The translations under genes and the position numbers were made by a program. Shown here one piece after another: positions 1 through 5,888 of a DNA stretch of 7,881 nucleotides. Source of the stretch: Anaerolineae bacterium (lineage in GTDB: Bacteria > Chloroflexota > Anaerolineae > 4572-78). The stretch is from contig JALVZI010000428.1 of the NCBI GenBank assembly GCA_027022125.1, positions 1-7,881 of the forward strand, read 5' to 3'. How positions within the stretch are numbered: position 1 is the first letter of the stretch; each line of letters opens with the position of its first letter. The notes beneath the pieces were generated by a model. That model made no database searches. It was not told where the DNA came from and was given only the letters and a program-made list of their open reading frames with translations.

Positions 1-1117
1 AATCCACCTTTTTCCAATTTACGGCGGTCGTCAGCAACAAAACGACCATCACCGCGCCGATAGCCAATCCATGCTGGTGGGAAGGAATATCTGCCGACAG
101 TTGCACCATCCCCATTCCCGCCGCAATGCCCATCAGCAGAAACACCGGCAGCAGATAGACGAATGAATCGGCGGTGGCATATCCCAACGCCAAAGTGATA
201 TATCCGCCCGCCGAGATGCCGACCGCCGCCAGCAGACGCGGGTTGTGCCGCCAAAGCCGCCACGCGCCCAGCCCCGCCAACGCCAAAGGCACAACGCCAA
301 AGGCGATGAAATATCGCGCCAGCGCGGGGAGTCGCTGTGCCAGAGACGCCACCGGCGCGGCGAAAAGATAGCCGCGATAGATTTGCCCGCTAACCAGCGC
401 CCACAGCCCGCCGAGCGTGTTCGGTTCGCCCCAAGTGACGGCGCCGTATCCGGCTCGAAGGGGAAGGTAGAGGAAAATCGCCGCGCCGAGCAAAGAGCCG
501 AGACCAAAATAGCGAATAGCGAATGGCGAATGACGAATGACAAAATAGCCCAAAATCGGTATCAGAAAAATGGTGGTGAGATGGGTTCCCAGTGATAATC
601 CGAAAACTACACCAAGCCAAAAATATCGGTGCTGCACAAAGGACTTAAATTTTTCACTCTTGGCGTCTTGGCGTGAGAAATTTGGTTTTTGTGCCAGCCA
701 CAGCAGTAAACTCGAAAAAAAGAGGTTCACGCCGTAAACTTCGGCGATGACAGCTTGCCCCCACACCGGCGGCGACAGCGCGAATGCCCACGCACCGATG
801 AGCGCCGCCGGACGGTTGTCCGCGCGCTCGGCGATGATGCGGTAGAGCCAGAACGCCGCGCCCGCCGTCGCCACGGCAGAGAGCAGGGCGAGTCGCCAGG
901 CAGGTGTACCGAGCGGCACTCGACTGAACAGCCAACCGAGCAGGGTGTAGGTCGGATAGCCGGACGGGTGCGGCACGCCGAGCGTCACCGCCGCCGTGAT
1001 GAGGTCGCCGCCGTCTGCGCCGTGATGCGCCCACGTCAATCCGCGCGGCATGGTGAGCAGATAGACGGTCAGCGGGACGAAGAATGCCAGTGCCGGTATT
1101 AAACTTCGGCGGTTCAT
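1..1117 (-). CDS. DUF2723-family polytopic membrane protein, C-terminus beyond window
   Basis: The frame stays open from an ATG at 1117 to the window edge (372 codons, no stop), so this is the N-terminal part of a longer protein. Residues about 34-82 carry the DUF2723 signature: a Gly/Asp-rich GADGGDL, then LGVPHPSGYPTY, then a helix and PAWRLALLSAV. Residues 217-232 have YLPLRAGYGAVTWGEP, a second hallmark. Many hydrophobic segments follow, as in GT-C glycosyltransferases. By family knowledge DUF2723 proteins are treated as O-mannosyltransferase-like enzymes using lipid-linked sugars at the outer membrane face; the substrate here is unknown. The start overlaps the stop of the GT2 gene as ATGA, which indicates translational coupling; a GGGGCGG run upstream is a weak ribosome site. 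Two short repeats interrupt the gene in frame (residues about 147-160 and 193-204). Family assignment is firm, the reaction is inferred. Confidence 0.85.
   Translation of the reverse strand, partial: MNRRSLIPALAFFVPLTVYLLTMPRGLTWAHHGADGGDLITAAVTLGVPHPSGYPTYTLLGWLFSRVPLGTPAWRLALLSAVATAGAAFWLYRIIAERADNRPAALIGAWAFALSPPVWGQAVIAEVYGVNLFFSSLLLWLAQKPNFSRQDAKSEKFKSFVQHRYFWLGVVFGLSLGTHLTTIFLIPILGYFVIRHSPFAIRYFGLGSLLGAAIFLYLPLRAGYGAVTWGEPNTLGGLWALVSGQIYRGYLFAAPVASLAQRLPALARYFIAFGVVPLALAGLGAWRLWRHNPRLLAAVGISAGGYITLALGYATADSFVYLLPVFLLMGIAAGMGMVQLSADIPSHQHGLAIGAVMVVLLLTTAVNWKKVD
511..538. repeat. Tandem heptamer minirepeat (RRCGAAT)x4 inside DUF2723 gene
   Basis: On the plus strand four consecutive 7-base units read AGCGAAT, AGCGAAT, GGCGAAT, GACGAAT, followed by a decayed fifth unit (GACAAAA, 539-545). 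In the gene this reads in frame as part of VIRHSPFAIRYF (residues 193-204), next to a hydrophobic segment. It resembles short tandemly repeated sequences known from cyanobacteria and often seen between genes in Chloroflexota-like genomes. The comparison with those families is from memory. Confidence 0.75.
659..674. repeat. 8-bp tandem repeat CTTGGCGT x2 in DUF2723 gene
   Basis: CTTGGCGT occurs twice back to back. On the coding strand it gives the polar stretch SRQDAKSEKFK (residues 148-158), lying between two hydrophobic segments and so in a loop. The CGCCAAGACGCCAAG core is one I associate with small interspersed repeats in several bacterial phyla. An in-frame insertion into a tolerant loop is inferred, not shown. 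Confidence 0.55.
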
Positions 1118-2145
1118 TCCAACCGCCCCGATAGCGTCAATTTCAGCCAGCCCCAAGCGAACCCCGCCCCCAGCGATACCGCCCGCACAATGAGCATCAG
1201 CGGCGCGACCCACAGCACGGCGCGGTCGCGCCGCCAAATTTTGCGGTAAAACGGCACACCGCTGACCACCAACGCCAGCCAACTCGCCAGCGATGCCCAC
1301 CCCAACCACGCCCGCCGAAATACAATCGCCGGCACGAGCAGCCCGCTCCCCAGCGCGGCGAATCCCATTTGCAGTTTCAGCACCTGCGGCGTGTGCGAAT
1401 CGCGCGCCAATTTGTCGGGATGGCGGCGCACCACCAGATTCTTCCAATAGCCGATGAAAAATTTGCGGCGAACATAATCTGTCAGCGCGGGGTCGTGCCG
1501 GTGAGAGACCACCGCTTTCGGCACAAAAACCAACCGGTAGCCCGCTTCCGCCAGTCGGAATGAAAATTCTTGGTCTTCCACCGATGCGCCGGGAAACGCA
1601 GTATCGAACCCACCCATCCGCAGAAAAATATCGCGCCGGTACGCCGCCGAATAGGTGTCCACAAAATCAATTTCGGACAGTTGCGCCATTCCGTCATATT
1701 TATCCTGATATTCCTGCTGAACGAATCGCGGCGTGAAGCCGGATTGCTCCGTTTTATAAACACCTTTCGCCCCCGCCACCGATGAGTCGGCAAATGGCGC
1801 CACCATCCGCGCCACCCAATCGGGCACGGGGATGCAATCGCTATCGGTGAAGAGCAGAATTTCGCCCCGCGCCGCCTGCGCCCCATGATTCCGTGCTGCT
1901 GCCGCACCCGCATTTTCCTGCCGAATCACTCGCGCGCCCGCCGCTGCCGCCCGCTGCGCGGTATTATCCGCCGAGCCGTCATCCACCACAATAATTTCGT
2001 ACCGGTCAGCCGCTACGGTTTGGTTTTTCAACGCCCGCACACACGCCGAAATGGTATCGGCGGCATTGTAGGCGGGAATGATGATGGAAAATTCAATTTT
2101 TGACGATTGGATATTCGCGATCATTGGCAACTCGCTATTCGACAC
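1114..2145 (-). CDS. Membrane-anchored family 2 glycosyltransferase
   Basis: This is an inverting GT-A glycosyltransferase that transfers a sugar from a nucleotide-sugar donor. Its motifs are in order: SIIIPAYNAADTI (20-32), VVDDGS (53-58), the metal- and nucleotide-binding DSD (101-103), and an ED acid pair (190-191) at the expected catalytic-base position, followed by QEFSFRLAEAGY. After residue 250 come three hydrophobic segments, so the catalytic domain is probably held at the cytoplasmic membrane face. The longest frame starts at a GTG (2145) that overlaps the upstream gene by 11 bases. An ATG at codon 8 (2124) has a GAG-type ribosome site and would avoid the overlap, so the first seven residues are uncertain. 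The N-terminal stretch before the fold looks repeat-derived. The stop overlaps the DUF2723 start. Donor and acceptor cannot be read from sequence. Confidence 0.92.
   Translation of the reverse strand: MSNSELPMIANIQSSKIEFSIIIPAYNAADTISACVRALKNQTVAADRYEIIVVDDGSADNTAQRAAAAGARVIRQENAGAAAARNHGAQAARGEILLFTDSDCIPVPDWVARMVAPFADSSVAGAKGVYKTEQSGFTPRFVQQEYQDKYDGMAQLSEIDFVDTYSAAYRRDIFLRMGGFDTAFPGASVEDQEFSFRLAEAGYRLVFVPKAVVSHRHDPALTDYVRRKFFIGYWKNLVVRRHPDKLARDSHTPQVLKLQMGFAALGSGLLVPAIVFRRAWLGWASLASWLALVVSGVPFYRKIWRRDRAVLWVAPLMLIVRAVSLGAGFAWGWLKLTLSGRLE
2113..2145. repeat. Degenerate heptamer repeat at gene junction
   Basis: The minus strand over the end of the flippase-like gene and the first codons of the GT2 gene reads TCGAAT, AGCGAGT, TGCCAAT, then GCGAAT and ATCCAAT. 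These look like decayed units of the RRCGAAT heptamer at 511-538, in the opposite orientation. It encodes the non-conserved N-terminus MSNSELPMIAN of the GT2 protein. The resemblance is by eye and the units are imperfect. Confidence 0.4.
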
Positions 2146-3082
2146 TCAAAAAACTCAACAGGGCGGCAAGGGCAATCGGCGGGATGAAAACCGCTAAATG
2201 CAGAATCAATCCGTAACTGAATGCGACATCGTACCCCACCCCGAACAGCGCCAGCACCACCACACACAACCCCTCAAACACGCCGATTCGTCCCGGCAGC
2301 GACGGCACCGCCACGCCCACTTGCAGCACAATCAGCAGCAGAACCGCCGGAATAGCGGATAACGGCAAACCGACCGCTCGAAAAACAGCAACATTGATGA
2401 GCGCGCCCGCGCCCCATGTTGCCAGCGACCAAAATGCCACCGCCGCCAGCGGGCGCGGATGGCGCATACCGGAAAAGCCATCCAGCGCGTTTTCCACCGG
2501 TTTTTGCACCCGCCGGTGAAACGCCGGAAAAAACCGCTCGCCCCAACGGTCAATTGCCGCCAGCAAGTTTTTTCGCCGCCACAGCAAAATTGCCGGCACC
2601 GGCGCCGCCACCGCCAATCCGATGGTCACGGTACGCACGGGCGCGGTCAGCCATGCCGGCAGCGGGAAAATCAGCCCCAGCCCGACGGTACACAACACCA
2701 GCATGGCAATATCCCACAACTTTTCCAGCGCCACCGTGCCGAGCGTCTGCGCCGTGCTTGCCCCGCTCATCCGGTTGAGCAGCACGGCGCGAGTCACATC
2801 GCCGGCGCGGGCGGGAACGATATAATTGACCGCCTGCCCAATCAGCAGCGCGGAAAATAGCGCCGGTTGCGGTTGTTTTTCGGGAAAAAATAATGCCTGC
2901 CAGCGAAAGACGCGGGTCACAAACGTAACAAACACCAGCCCCACCGCCAACAGAATCCATTCCCACTGCGCCGATGCCAGCGCCCGCCCCACCGCCTGCC
3001 AGTCGAGCGCGAATACCGCCCAGCCGATGACCACCGCGCTGAAAATTGCGCTGAACGTCCATTGAACCCATTTTCGCCGCAT
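2135..3082 (-). CDS. Flippase-like membrane protein (LPG synthase TM / UPF0104 family)
   Basis: A 315-residue integral membrane protein with about eight hydrophobic segments and no soluble domain. Family landmarks are VFRWQALF (58-65), NYIVPARAGDVTRA (86-99), ALEKLWD (118-124) and PSLPGRIGVFEG (260-271). These are the conserved positions of the transmembrane half of lysylphosphatidylglycerol synthase (MprF-like), here standing alone without the aminoacyl-transferase part. Stand-alone members are often found in polysaccharide or glycolipid loci and are thought to move lipid-linked substrates or support glycosylation. That role is inferred from family and neighbours. I chose the ATG at 3082, which overlaps the previous stop by one base (TGATG), over a TTG one codon upstream. 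A GGGGCGG run sits upstream of this start as it does before the DUF2723 gene. Confidence 0.88.
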   Translation of the reverse strand: MRRKWVQWTFSAIFSAVVIGWAVFALDWQAVGRALASAQWEWILLAVGLVFVTFVTRVFRWQALFFPEKQPQPALFSALLIGQAVNYIVPARAGDVTRAVLLNRMSGASTAQTLGTVALEKLWDIAMLVLCTVGLGLIFPLPAWLTAPVRTVTIGLAVAAPVPAILLWRRKNLLAAIDRWGERFFPAFHRRVQKPVENALDGFSGMRHPRPLAAVAFWSLATWGAGALINVAVFRAVGLPLSAIPAVLLLIVLQVGVAVPSLPGRIGVFEGLCVVVLALFGVGYDVAFSYGLILHLAVFIPPIALAALLSFLSVE

Positions 3083-4497
3083 CAAACCGCCCCGTCACCG
3101 CGCACAATCGCCCACAGAGTCATCAGCAAAATACGCACATCGAACAGAAATGAATAGTTGTGGATATAATAGAGGTCGTCTTCCACCCGCAGGTTGTATG
3201 CCTGCTGCCGGGCGCGGTGATTTACCTGCCACCAACCGGTCATCCCCTGCGGCACGGTGAACCGCACATGCTGCCACGGCTCGTATCGTTCCACCAGCCA
3301 AGGCAATTCCGGGCGCGGTCCCACCAAACTCATGTCGCCTTTGATGACATTCAGCAATTGCGGCAGTTCATCCAAACTGGTGCGACGCAGACATCTCCCC
3401 ACCCGCGTGATGCGCGGGTCGTGCCGTGTTTTTTTCAAGCCGATGGAATCGCCGTGCCGTACAAATAATTCCGTTTCCCGACGGTCAGCGCCGGTGTACA
3501 TGGTGCGGAATTTCAGCATATTGAAGATTTTGCCGCCCTCTCCCACCCGCTGAGCAGTGTAAAAAACCGAACCGGGCGAATCGAGTTTGATGAGCGCCAT
3601 CGCCGCCAGCGACAGCGGCAGCGTCAACACCAGCAGCAAACTCGCCGCCACCATATCGAAACTGCGTTTAACAAGCCGGTCAAACGCGCCGATGGCAGGT
3701 TCGCGCAGCCCGATGAGGGGCAATCCGGCGAAATCTTCCACTGTGGCGCGGACGAATGCCAAATCAACCACATCCGGCACCAGTCGCAGGTTGACCGCCA
3801 GAGGTTGCAATTGCCGCACCAAATTTCGCAGTGATGGTTGTTGTTCCGGCGGCAGCGCGAAAATCACTTCATCAACGGCGTGTTTTTTCACCAGCGCGGG
3901 CAAATCAACCAACGCGCCCAGCGCGTCCGGCGCATCACCGGCAAAACCGACCGAAATCAACCCCGACCATGCGAATGAGTCAATGGCAGCCGCCACCGCT
4001 CGCGCCAGTTCGCCGTCGCCGGCAATCAAAACTCGGTGCTGCGGTTGAATATCTTTCGCCGTGTTTTTGCGTAGGAGTTGAAACGCCAGATAGCGCCATC
4101 CCACCAAAAAAAGCAAATCGAGCAGATAGAAATAAAGGAAGAGAAAGCGGGATAATTCGGGGAAAGCGAAATACGACACGCCGGCAAATATCAGCACCGC
4201 GCCGGTAACGGCAACCACAATCGGTTGGATGTGCTGGTATTGCCACACCACAAATCGGCTGCGGTATACGGACAGCGCGGAAAAAGTCATCAGCCAGATG
4301 ATAGCGACCACAGGCAGCAATACCGGCGAAAAATAGAGCGGTTTATCAAGATACGCCAGCGTCAGCCCGTCATCCAGATAGACCCCTGCCGGAAAATAGC
4401 CGCGAATCCAGCGCGCCAGTAGCAACGCCGCTAGCGTCAGTGTTATATCCAGAATGATGGTGATACCCAACCAGCGCGTTTTCAGGTTACTCAACAT
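3082..4497 (-). CDS. Polyprenyl-phosphate sugar-1-phosphate transferase (WbaP/WcaJ type)
   Basis: This enzyme starts glycan synthesis by moving a sugar-1-phosphate from a nucleotide-sugar onto undecaprenyl phosphate at the inner membrane face. The 471-residue protein has four N-terminal membrane helices (about 9-30, 55-77, 90-112, 117-138). A Rossmann-like domain beginning VLIAGDGELARA (156-167) follows, then a long hydrophobic re-entrant helix after KRSFD (278-281). The catalytic domain shows KFRTM (329-333), DELPQ (376-380), SLVGPRPE (390-397) and GMTGWWQVN (418-426). This is the standard PHPT layout and near full length. The frame extends to 4602, but those extra 35 residues are unlike the family and lie over the upstream gene. 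The ATG at 4497 has an AGGA site about nine bases upstream and overlaps the previous gene by 11 bases. Which sugar is used (glucose- or galactose-phosphate are common) cannot be decided. Confidence 0.93.
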   Translation of the reverse strand: MLSNLKTRWLGITIILDITLTLAALLLARWIRGYFPAGVYLDDGLTLAYLDKPLYFSPVLLPVVAIIWLMTFSALSVYRSRFVVWQYQHIQPIVVAVTGAVLIFAGVSYFAFPELSRFLFLYFYLLDLLFLVGWRYLAFQLLRKNTAKDIQPQHRVLIAGDGELARAVAAAIDSFAWSGLISVGFAGDAPDALGALVDLPALVKKHAVDEVIFALPPEQQPSLRNLVRQLQPLAVNLRLVPDVVDLAFVRATVEDFAGLPLIGLREPAIGAFDRLVKRSFDMVAASLLLVLTLPLSLAAMALIKLDSPGSVFYTAQRVGEGGKIFNMLKFRTMYTGADRRETELFVRHGDSIGLKKTRHDPRITRVGRCLRRTSLDELPQLLNVIKGDMSLVGPRPELPWLVERYEPWQHVRFTVPQGMTGWWQVNHRARQQAYNLRVEDDLYYIHNYSFLFDVRILLMTLWAIVRGDGAV

Positions 4498-4780
4498 TAC
4501 GGGTTTTCCTATCCCACCACCATTGCACGGCGAATAGCACCACAAATGCCCACCAGAGTGCCCGCTGCCACCACACATCTGCCAGTAGTGCCAAACTGGC
4601 ACTGACCATCATCAATCCGGCGGTGAGCGGCGTTTGGAAAGAAGGTTCATTCAAACGTGGCCGCAGTTTTTCGCCATTGACGTGCGCCAACCAGTCGTTG
4701 ATGCTGAATGCCGCCAAAATTATCGACAAACCGACAATCCATATCGCGTTAAAAAATACATTGAGCCAGTCAATTGTCAT
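4487..4780 (-). CDS. Small three-helix membrane protein, unknown function
   Basis: I do not recognise the family. The ATG at 4780 gives 97 residues; a GTG at 4801 would add seven. There are three hydrophobic segments (about 5-25, 51-67 and 72-88), separated by a charged loop with NDWLAHVNGEKLRPRLNEP, and a basic tail (WWWDRKTRNVE). It is strikingly rich in tryptophan, mostly near membrane edges. It is the first gene of the minus-strand operon and its stop lies inside the start of the sugar-phosphate transferase gene (11-base overlap), so it is very likely translated and co-expressed. A role as a small partner or assembly factor of the transferase is possible but is only an inference from position. 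Confidence 0.7.
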   Translation of the reverse strand: MTIDWLNVFFNAIWIVGLSIILAAFSINDWLAHVNGEKLRPRLNEPSFQTPLTAGLMMVSASLALLADVWWQRALWWAFVVLFAVQWWWDRKTRNVE

Positions 4781-4848
4781 AGTATATCCATTTCCGTTCA
4801 CATTTTACTGCATAACCGACAAAAACAAAAACTTGCCCGAAAAATCGC

Positions 4849-4876
4849 TTGACAATCAAATGGAATCAACTATAAT
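4849..4876 (+). promoter_or_regulatory. Consensus sigma70-type promoter of the RpiR-family gene
   Basis: TTGACA (4849-4854) and TATAAT (4871-4876) are both perfect consensus hexamers with a 16-base spacer. Transcription should begin near 4883, giving a leader of about 70 bases before the ATG at 4954. Such a strong basal promoter fits a gene held down by a repressor. Confidence 0.88.
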
Positions 4877-4877
4877 G

Positions 4878-4899
4878 GATGTAGCAGTATCATTACATC
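4878..4899. promoter_or_regulatory. Candidate operator: inverted repeat over the transcription start
   Basis: GATGTA (4878-4883) and TACATC (4894-4899) form a perfect 6-base dyad around a 10-base centre. It begins one base after the -10 box and covers the expected start site, where a bound dimer would block transcription. Autorepression by the RpiR-family protein encoded just downstream is the natural reading, but the site is a single example and could be chance. Confidence 0.4.
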
Positions 4900-4942
4900 A
4901 TTTATAAAATTTTTGTTGTACCACCACATTGCCGTGAAAAAC

Positions 4943-4947
4943 AAGGA
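4943..4947 (+). promoter_or_regulatory. Ribosome binding site of the RpiR-family gene
   Basis: AAGGA lies six bases before the ATG at 4954 and supports that start. Confidence 0.75.
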
Positions 4948-4953
4948 TAACGG

Positions 4954-5823
4954 ATGGACTATCCAGTAAAGACACAAACCAACAATAGTGTCAATTCTCT
5001 TGCCCGCATCCGCAGCCGCTACCCTACCCTCGCTACCTCAGAAACAAAGGTTGCCGATTGGGTTTTGCAACACGCCACCGAAGTTATGCATATGTCTATG
5101 GCTCAGGTTGCCCACGCTTGCGGTGTGAGCGACACAACTGTGCTGCGTTTCTGTCGCAACGCCGGTTTTCAGGGCTATCTCGACCTGAAATTGTCCATCG
5201 CCCGCGATATTGCCAGCCCCACCCAAATTATTCACGATGATATATCCGCCGATGATGAGCCGTTTACCATCGCTCGTAAAGTTTTCACTTCCAACATTCA
5301 GGCGCTGTATGACACGCTGGAAGTGCTGGATGAAAATGCCGTGCTTTCCGCCGTGAAAATACTGAACAATGCCCGAAAAATCCTGATAATCGGTGTGGGT
5401 ACTTCCGCCCCGATTGTGCAGAGTATGTACAATATGTTCGTCCGATTGGGGTTCAATTGCAGCGCCCAAACCGATTCATACCTGCAATTGATGGAAGTGG
5501 CGCTGGTCGGCGCGGACGATGTGGTGGTGGCAGTCTCGCAATCGGGCAGTTCCATCGACCCGGTGCTGACGCTGCAAAAAGCCAAGCAGAATGGTGCGCG
5601 CACCATTTGCATTACCGGCAACGCGCAGTCGCCCATCACCCAACACGCCGACATCACCCTGCTCAGCGTCGCCCGCGAAACCCGCGCCGAGTCACTTGCA
5701 TCACGTATCGCGCAATCCACCATCATTGATGCCCTGTATGTCATCATTTCTCTGCAAAATATGGAAACGGCTATCCGCAACGAAAAACTTATCTGGGATG
5801 CGTGGATACCCAAAACACTGTAA
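4954..5823 (+). CDS. RpiR-family transcriptional regulator (HTH + SIS)
   Basis: A 289-residue regulator of full family length. Residues about 12-85 form the RpiR-type helix-turn-helix, with the core MAQVAHACGVSDTTVLRFCR (49-68) and then GFQGYLDLK. Residues about 125-260 form the SIS domain, which binds phosphosugars: the landmarks are GVGTSA (147-152), SQSGSS (195-200) and ESLASRIAQ (246-254). By family knowledge the SIS domain senses a sugar phosphate and changes DNA binding, as in E. coli RpiR and MurR. The gene begins a transcript with a consensus promoter and lies 65 bases before a ribose-binding-protein-like gene in the same direction. Control of that sugar importer, and of itself, is therefore likely. 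The effector may be a pentose phosphate, inferred from the neighbour. Repressor rather than activator is also inferred. Confidence 0.93.
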   Translation: MDYPVKTQTNNSVNSLARIRSRYPTLATSETKVADWVLQHATEVMHMSMAQVAHACGVSDTTVLRFCRNAGFQGYLDLKLSIARDIASPTQIIHDDISADDEPFTIARKVFTSNIQALYDTLEVLDENAVLSAVKILNNARKILIIGVGTSAPIVQSMYNMFVRLGFNCSAQTDSYLQLMEVALVGADDVVVAVSQSGSSIDPVLTLQKAKQNGARTICITGNAQSPITQHADITLLSVARETRAESLASRIAQSTIIDALYVIISLQNMETAIRNEKLIWDAWIPKTL

Positions 5824-5834
5824 TGGTCACTATG

Positions 5835-5850
5835 CCATCAACATTGATGG
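5835..5850. promoter_or_regulatory. Perfect dyad between regulator and receptor genes
   Basis: CCATCA (5835-5840) pairs with TGATGG (5845-5850) around ACAT, 12 bases after the regulator stop. In RNA it would be a 6-bp hairpin without a following U run, so it is not a normal terminator. It could be a second operator, an mRNA-stabilising hairpin giving differential expression, or chance. Confidence 0.35.
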
Positions 5851-5875
5851 TAAAAATAAAATCTGTAACATAAAA

Positions 5876-5881
5876 GAGGAG
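5876..5881 (+). promoter_or_regulatory. Strong ribosome binding site of the receptor gene
   Basis: GAGGAG sits seven bases before the ATG at 5889. It rules out the in-frame TTG at 5883 as start and fits the high expression expected of a solute-binding protein. Confidence 0.85.
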
Positions 5882-5888
5882 ATTGTTT

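Larger units (their letters stand above)
4781..4953. promoter_or_regulatory. Divergent intergenic region between glycan operon and sugar-uptake genes
   Basis: This AT-rich stretch is the only non-coding gap of any size between the two blocks, so it must hold the start signals of both. The rightward promoter is clear (4849-4876). For the leftward operon I see only weak candidates on the minus strand: TAAAAT (4807-4802) with a T-rich poor -35, or TATAGT (4874-4869), which would overlap the rightward -10. Neither is convincing enough to list separately. Confidence 0.6.

Noticed and set aside
511..545. The heptamer array read as a CRISPR remnant
   Set aside because: Units are 7 bases with no spacers.
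133..1034. Minus-strand open frames at 133-543, 390-620 and 654-1034
   Set aside because: They lie in other frames of the DUF2723 gene, whose own frame is open from 1117 to the edge and carries the family motifs. They are Arg/Ala-rich shadows.
4498..4602. N-terminal extension of the sugar-phosphate transferase to 4602
   Set aside because: The 35 extra residues are Gly/Cys/His-rich, unlike the family, and lie over the coding part of the small membrane protein. The ATG at 4497 has a good ribosome site and is followed directly by the first membrane helix.
5844..5871. A separate promoter for the receptor gene (TTGATG with TAACAT)
   Set aside because: The -10 matches only four of six bases and would start transcription on top of the ribosome site, so read-through from the upstream promoter is more likely.
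5883..5888. TTG start for the receptor two codons upstream
   Set aside because: It would sit two bases after the GAGGAG ribosome site; the ATG at 5889 has proper spacing and begins a standard lipoprotein signal (MKRF).
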